Source of the DNA: Microbacterium sp. RURRCA19A
Lineage (GTDB): Bacteria > Actinomycetota > Actinomycetes > Actinomycetales > Microbacteriaceae
Reading direction: 5' to 3'
Length of the DNA stretch: 64,000 nucleotides
Assembly: GCF_900156455.1 (NCBI RefSeq)
Contig: NZ_FTNQ01000001.1
Coordinates: 806,001 to 870,000 of the forward strand
Both the position numbers and the translations under genes were made by a program. The notes under the pieces were generated by a model. The model searched no databases. It had not been told where the DNA came from and saw only the letters and a program-made list of their open reading frames with translations. Shown here one piece after another: positions 60,255-64,000 of this stretch (the stretch's first letter is position 1; each line of letters begins with the position of its first letter).

Positions 60255-60283
60255 ATGTTAGACCTTCAAGCCGAAGCTTGCAA
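60255..60283 (-). promoter_or_regulatory. rRNA operon promoter (proximal)
   Basis: On the minus strand -35 TTGCAA (60278-60283) and -10 TAACAT (60255-60260) are 17 bp apart, in the 500-bp region upstream of 16S that has no gene. Start would fall near 60248. Confidence 0.6.
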
Positions 60284-60366
60284 GTTCTGATCGGGGTGGT
60301 TCACCGCTTGAGAGGACGCGGGGCCTTCCGGCCGCTCCGCTCTCCCCTGTGGGGCGAACAAGTAAT

Positions 60367-60396
60367 AAGTTACGCGGATCCGGCCCACCCGTCCAA
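60367..60396 (-). promoter_or_regulatory. rRNA operon promoter (distal)
   Basis: On the minus strand -35 TTGGAC (60391-60396) and -10 TAACTT (60367-60372) are 18 bp apart. Together with the proximal site this gives tandem promoters, usual for rRNA operons. It lies directly beyond the stop of the DUF4184 gene. Confidence 0.6.
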
Positions 60397-60426
60397 TCCA
60401 CACCGCACCCCGGGCGTGTCGCACCC

Positions 60427-61224
60427 TCACAACTGCGGAAAGACGCGGAAATCGCGCCGACGGCGGAGTGACACCATCACAGCGAGCACGACCGTCGCGA
60501 TCGCCCACACCGCAGCGATGCGCGTCAGCACGGCGTAGACCAGCGCGGTCGGACTCATCGGCGTACCGGCGGCCGAGCTCACGGCGAGCGCGATCACGGC
60601 AGCCACGACCAACGCGACCGGAAGCGACAGCCACCACACGATCCGCACGACATCCGGAAACGCCCGTCTGGCCGTCTCGGTCTCCCGGCGCGACCACCAC
60701 ACGACCCCGAAGACCCCGAGCACGATCAGCCCGAAGAGTCCCGAGCCGTACTGCAGCCACTTGACCCCCGGCAGTGGGCCCCACTGCTGCTCCAGCACAG
60801 GCAGGAGCTGCACGCCGAGACGTCCCTCATGCGTGAGCAGATCCCACGCGATGTGCGTGAGGACGCCGAGCGCCAGCGACGCGAAGAGCAGCAACCAGGC
60901 CACCGGCCCTCCCGCGAAGGTCTCGCGCATTCCCGCGCGGAAGCCGGCATCCCACGCCACCGGCAGCCGATCGGCGATCGAGCGAGGCGAGAGTTCCCGG
61001 GCGGCGGGCCGGAGCACGCAACGCCACACGAGCAGCAGCACCAGCCCCAACATCGCCGTCGGAACGATCCACACCGGGTCGTGCGTCGTCGAGTAGTCCG
61101 GCCACATCCCCCGGAAGAACAGCGGAAGATCCGGCGTCATCGCCCCGATCGCCACGGCCGCCGACACCAGCCGCGTGCGCACGAAAGGAAGCGCGACGAC
61201 GGCATGGCTCGGCGTGAACGGCAT
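60427..61224 (-). CDS. DUF4184 family membrane protein
   Basis: 265 residues with about six to seven hydrophobic helices. The family opening MPFTPSHAVVALPF carries a conserved His, and GAMTPDLPLFF and LGVLTHIAWDLLTHEG contain further Asp/His residues, a layout seen in membrane-bound metal-dependent hydrolase-like proteins. The reaction is unknown. Its ATG overlaps the tyrS stop by one base (TGATG), so they are co-transcribed. The promoter region of the rRNA operon begins right after its stop. Confidence 0.85.
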   Translation of the reverse strand: MPFTPSHAVVALPFVRTRLVSAAVAIGAMTPDLPLFFRGMWPDYSTTHDPVWIVPTAMLGLVLLLVWRCVLRPAARELSPRSIADRLPVAWDAGFRAGMRETFAGGPVAWLLLFASLALGVLTHIAWDLLTHEGRLGVQLLPVLEQQWGPLPGVKWLQYGSGLFGLIVLGVFGVVWWSRRETETARRAFPDVVRIVWWLSLPVALVVAAVIALAVSSAAGTPMSPTALVYAVLTRIAAVWAIATVVLAVMVSLRRRRDFRVFPQL

Positions 61225-62537
61225 CAGTCGATGAACACGCCGGCCAGTGTCTTCTTGCCCCGCCGCAGCACGGAGACCCCGCCCGGCAGCGCGCCGGTGA
61301 CCGGGGCGTCGTCCGCGACCACCTTCTGACCGTCCAAGGACACGCCGCCCTGCGCGATCGCCCTCCGGGCCTCGCTCAAGCTGCTCACGAGACCTGTCGC
61401 CGTGAGGGCGTCCACCACCGTCGCGCCCGCGGGCAAAGACGCGTGCGGGAGTTCGTCCAGGGCGCTGCGCAGGGTCGCGGCATCCAGCGCGGTCAGGTCG
61501 CCCTGACCGAACAGGGCCTCGGTCGCCGCGACGACCGCGTCCGCGGCATCCGGCCCGTGCACCGTGGTGACCACCTCGCGCGCGAGGCGCTTCTGCCCGG
61601 CGCGACGGAACGGCTCCTCGTCGACCAGACGCGCGTACTCGTCGATCTCGGCGCGCGTGAGGAACGTGAACACCTTCAGCCGATCGACGACGTCGCGGTC
61701 ATCGGTGTTCAGCCAGAACTGGTACATCGTCCACGGGCTGCACATATCGGCATCCAGCCAGATGGCGTTGCCCTCGCTCTTGCCGAACTTGGTGCCGTCG
61801 CTGTTCGTGATCAGCGGTGTGCCGATCGCGTGCACCGAGACGCCCTCGACCTTGCGCACCAGGTCGGTGCCGCTGGTGAGGTTGCCCCACTGGTCGCTCC
61901 CGCCGGTCTGCAGCACGCATCCGTACTGCCGGTGCAGCTCGAGATAGTCCATGCCCTGGAGGATCTGGTAGCTGAACTCGGTGTAGCTGATGCCCGCCTC
62001 GGAGTTCAGGCGCGCGCTGACCGCGTCTTTCTTCAGCATGGTTCCGACGCGGAAGTGCTTTCCGATCTCCCGCAGGAAATCGATCGCGCTGAGCGGGGCG
62101 GTCCAGTCCAGGTTGTTGACCATGCGGGCCGCGTTATCGCCCTCGAAGCTCAGGAAGCGCTCCACCTGGGCGCGCAGGCTCGCCACCCACTCCGCCACGG
62201 TCTCGCGCGTGTTGAGCGTGCGCTCGGCCGTGGGACGCGGGTCGCCGACGAGCCCGGTGGAGCCGCCGACGAGCCCGAGGGGGCGGTGTCCGGCGAGCTG
62301 CAGACGACGCATGGTCAGCAGCTGCACGAGGTTGCCCAGGTGCAGACTCGGCGCGGTCGGGTCGAACCCGCAGTAGAAGACGATCGGCTCCCCCGACAGC
62401 AGTTCGCGCAGTTCGTCCTGGTCGGTCGAGACGTGGACCAGGCCGCGCCAGACCAGCTCGTCCCAGACGTTGTCGAACGTCGGGTCGTTGGCGGGTGCGA
62501 GGGCGCTCACGGGCGCCGCATCGGTGGAGGCAGACAC
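61224..62537 (-). CDS. tyrS: Tyrosyl-tRNA synthetase
   Basis: 437 residues from GTG, with TAGCCT six bases upstream (leaderless). Class I motifs: HLGN (the HIGH motif) at 66-69, and KFGKS (the KMSKS motif) at 250-254. The tyrosine pocket includes YCGFDPTAPS and GGSDQWGN. A C-terminal S4 domain at about 370-437 (LSEARRAIAQGGVSLDG) binds tRNA. It charges tRNA-Tyr. Length and S4 type are those of bacterial TyrRS. Confidence 0.96.
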   Translation of the reverse strand: MSASTDAAPVSALAPANDPTFDNVWDELVWRGLVHVSTDQDELRELLSGEPIVFYCGFDPTAPSLHLGNLVQLLTMRRLQLAGHRPLGLVGGSTGLVGDPRPTAERTLNTRETVAEWVASLRAQVERFLSFEGDNAARMVNNLDWTAPLSAIDFLREIGKHFRVGTMLKKDAVSARLNSEAGISYTEFSYQILQGMDYLELHRQYGCVLQTGGSDQWGNLTSGTDLVRKVEGVSVHAIGTPLITNSDGTKFGKSEGNAIWLDADMCSPWTMYQFWLNTDDRDVVDRLKVFTFLTRAEIDEYARLVDEEPFRRAGQKRLAREVVTTVHGPDAADAVVAATEALFGQGDLTALDAATLRSALDELPHASLPAGATVVDALTATGLVSSLSEARRAIAQGGVSLDGQKVVADDAPVTGALPGGVSVLRRGKKTLAGVFID

Positions 62538-62589
62538 CGGTTCAGGCTACCAGCGGGCTCGAGGACCTCCGGATGCCGAGCCCCGTCGC

Positions 62590-63513
62590 TCAGACGGGAC
62601 GATGCGCCCCGTCAGCGTGGGGCGGGCCCGCCGGCGGGTCGCCGGGCAGCAGGAGCAGACGGGTCTGCGCGCGCGCCGCGACGAGGACGACGGCGCTGAG
62701 CGCGGCGAACAGGACGGCACCTCCCACCAACACCCATCCGACGACGCGCTGAAGCGTGTCCCCGTCGGCGACGACGAGCATCACGACTCCCCCGATGAGC
62801 ACGAGGGCGGCGAGGGCGGCGATCGCCCACGCGAGGATGCGCAGGGTCGTCAGCGCCTTCGCCGCGTGGAAGGTCGGTCGCACACCGAAACGGGAGGTCA
62901 CGTAATCCGCCCATCGCGTACCGGTCCACCACCTGCTGGCCTGGCGACTGATCGGGAACCAGCCGGCACCCGGTCCCTCCGTCGCTCCGGGCAGGGGGCG
63001 GACGATCGCGGGCGCGTCCGACGCTCCGGTCGGCGCAGCGATGCGCCGCACACGGGTGGTCTGAATGGCCATCGCGAACCACAGCCCCGACAGCGCCACC
63101 CACAGGAGGGGCATGTACGACAGTCCCCCGAACGCGATGCTCGAAACCGCCTGCATCATCGCGAGGCCGAAGAAGACCGCCCCCATCGCCCACGCGAGCG
63201 CCGGCTGGTCGATCGTGGCCCAGTCGATTCCCGGACGTCCGTCGCGCACGCGCGAACCCGTCCAGATCTTCCCGTCCCACCAGCGGAGCTCTCCCGCTCG
63301 TGCCGGATACCACCCGGCCGGCGCAGCGGTCGGTCCGTGGCGGAGGACCACGGGCGGGTTCGCCGCGTGAGGGGACGGTGCGGGCGGGTTCGCCGCGGCT
63401 GCGGCCTCGAGCGTCGGGATCGGCGCCTCGTGCGCCGTCCACCGCGCGCCGTCCCACCAGCGGACACGTCCCGGCGAGCCTGCGTCATACCACCCCGGCT
63501 GTGCGTCGCCCAT
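62590..63513 (-). CDS. Membrane protein with three DUF2510 motifs
   Basis: 307 residues. DUF2510 motifs of the form GWYxxxxGxxRWWDGxxW occur three times: near residue 7 (QPGWYDAGSPGRVRWWDGA), near 66 (PAGWYPARAGELRWWDGK) and, degenerate, near 186 (GAGWFPISRQASRWWTGTRW). Two membrane helices lie between the second and third (about 108-155) and two more after the third (about 225-285). DUF2510 is usually single and N-terminal. Function unknown. ATG at 63513 or 63525 could start it; neither has a strong ribosome site. Confidence 0.75.
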   Translation of the reverse strand: MGDAQPGWYDAGSPGRVRWWDGARWTAHEAPIPTLEAAAAANPPAPSPHAANPPVVLRHGPTAAPAGWYPARAGELRWWDGKIWTGSRVRDGRPGIDWATIDQPALAWAMGAVFFGLAMMQAVSSIAFGGLSYMPLLWVALSGLWFAMAIQTTRVRRIAAPTGASDAPAIVRPLPGATEGPGAGWFPISRQASRWWTGTRWADYVTSRFGVRPTFHAAKALTTLRILAWAIAALAALVLIGGVVMLVVADGDTLQRVVGWVLVGGAVLFAALSAVVLVAARAQTRLLLLPGDPPAGPPHADGAHRPV

Positions 63514-63577
63514 CTCAACCCCCATGTCTCGCTGCTCCGAACCTATCCCGCGTCGATGGGGCGCCTCGGGGGGCTTG

Positions 63578-64000
63578 TCAGCCGGCGTGCACACCCCACC
63601 ACACGAGGAACGCCGCGGCGAGCGAGGTCACCCAGCTAACGAGGCTGCCGATGAGGAAGTACTCGGCGCGGTCGCCGTCGTCACGATCGCGCGAGATCTC
63701 GGGAAAGCGCACGATGCCCTTCGCCGCGAGCACCGCCGCCAGCAGCGTGTAGGCGCCGGCGAGGGTGAGCACGAACACGAGGATGCGTTCGAGGGGGCCG
63801 ATGAGCCGTCCGCCCTTCAGCGTCGGGGCGGCGTCCTGGTCGCCCGGAGCCCCGCCCATCTCCGCGCGCAGGGCGATGCGCACGACGGCGTTGCCCGACT
63901 CGAGGAGGAAGACCAGGCATCCCCCCACGAGGACCACCACGTCGATCGAGACCGCGTCGCCGGGACGGTAGGCGGCCCAGGTCGCGCCGATCAGGCCCGG
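63578..64000 (-). CDS. Membrane protein, cut by the right edge
   Basis: 140 C-terminal codons are visible; the frame is open to the window end. Three hydrophobic helices (VVVLVGGCLVFLLESG, VFVLTLAGAYTLLAAVLAA, a last one in LVSWVTSLAAAFLVWWG) flank a hydrophilic segment RFPEISRDRDDGDRAEYFL. I do not recognise the family. It is co-directional with the DUF2510 gene, starting 64 bp beyond it. Confidence 0.65.
   Translation of the reverse strand, partial: PGLIGATWAAYRPGDAVSIDVVVLVGGCLVFLLESGNAVVRIALRAEMGGAPGDQDAAPTLKGGRLIGPLERILVFVLTLAGAYTLLAAVLAAKGIVRFPEISRDRDDGDRAEYFLIGSLVSWVTSLAAAFLVWWGVHAG

Overview
The window looks like chromosome of a high-GC actinobacterium, most likely Microbacteriaceae and probably Microbacterium or a close relative. 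The basis is very high GC with GC-rich third positions, the rRNA sequence, frequent GTG starts, many start codons sitting 6-7 nt behind a TANNNT box (leaderless transcripts), and actinobacterial gene neighbourhoods (parA-scpA-scpB-rluB-tyrA-cmk-der; tlyA-nadK-recN). The assignment rests on reading, not on a database search.

Layout. 1-3.6 kb: the last two genes of a JetABCD/MksBEFG-type (Wadjet) SMC defence operon, cut by the left edge. 3.6-13.2 kb: accessory genes (membrane protein, CPA1 antiporter, HSL-type hydrolase, PucR-like regulator) and a two-component system divergent from a MacB-type ABC exporter. 13.2-17.7 kb: a shikimate-dehydrogenase-like gene, a GH3 glycosidase divergent from an unusual tandem TetR-TetR fusion with a palindrome between them, and a DUF1622 membrane protein. 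17.7-28 kb: a five-gene branched-chain-type ABC importer (livJGFHM, all 4-nt overlaps) divergent from a large ATP-binding LuxR regulator followed by esterase, aldehyde dehydrogenase and alcohol dehydrogenase, probably one uptake-and-catabolism island. 28-38 kb: small accessory genes, including a DUF222/HNH protein, a second shortened DUF1622 gene, a strikingly Met/Cys-rich probable copper-binding helical protein, a VOC dioxygenase-like gene with a divergent MarR regulator, tRNA-Pro(GGG), an S4/HslR protein and a Nudix-NYN fusion.

38.5-54.6 kb: core genome on the minus strand. One block runs pyrG-Nudix-xerD, parA-scpA-scpB-rluB-tyrA-cmk-der, with overlaps or short gaps, joining nucleotide synthesis, chromosome segregation and ribosome maturation. 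Beyond pyrG lies a second chain: an Arg/Gly-rich TPR-like protein, HAD phosphatase, small protein, tlyA, nadK, recN. 54.6-60.4 kb: an rRNA operon (16S-23S-5S, minus strand, no tRNA in the spacer) with two readable promoters, boxA elements and a strong terminator. 60.4-64 kb: a DUF4184 membrane protein, tyrS, a triple-DUF2510 membrane protein and a membrane protein cut by the right edge.

The best candidates for something new are the Met/Cys-rich protein at 31.4 kb, the tandem TetR with its operator, the Nudix-NYN fusion, the liv/esterase/ALDH/ADH island, and the dispersed hairpin elements. The defence operon at the left edge is a known system seen only in part.
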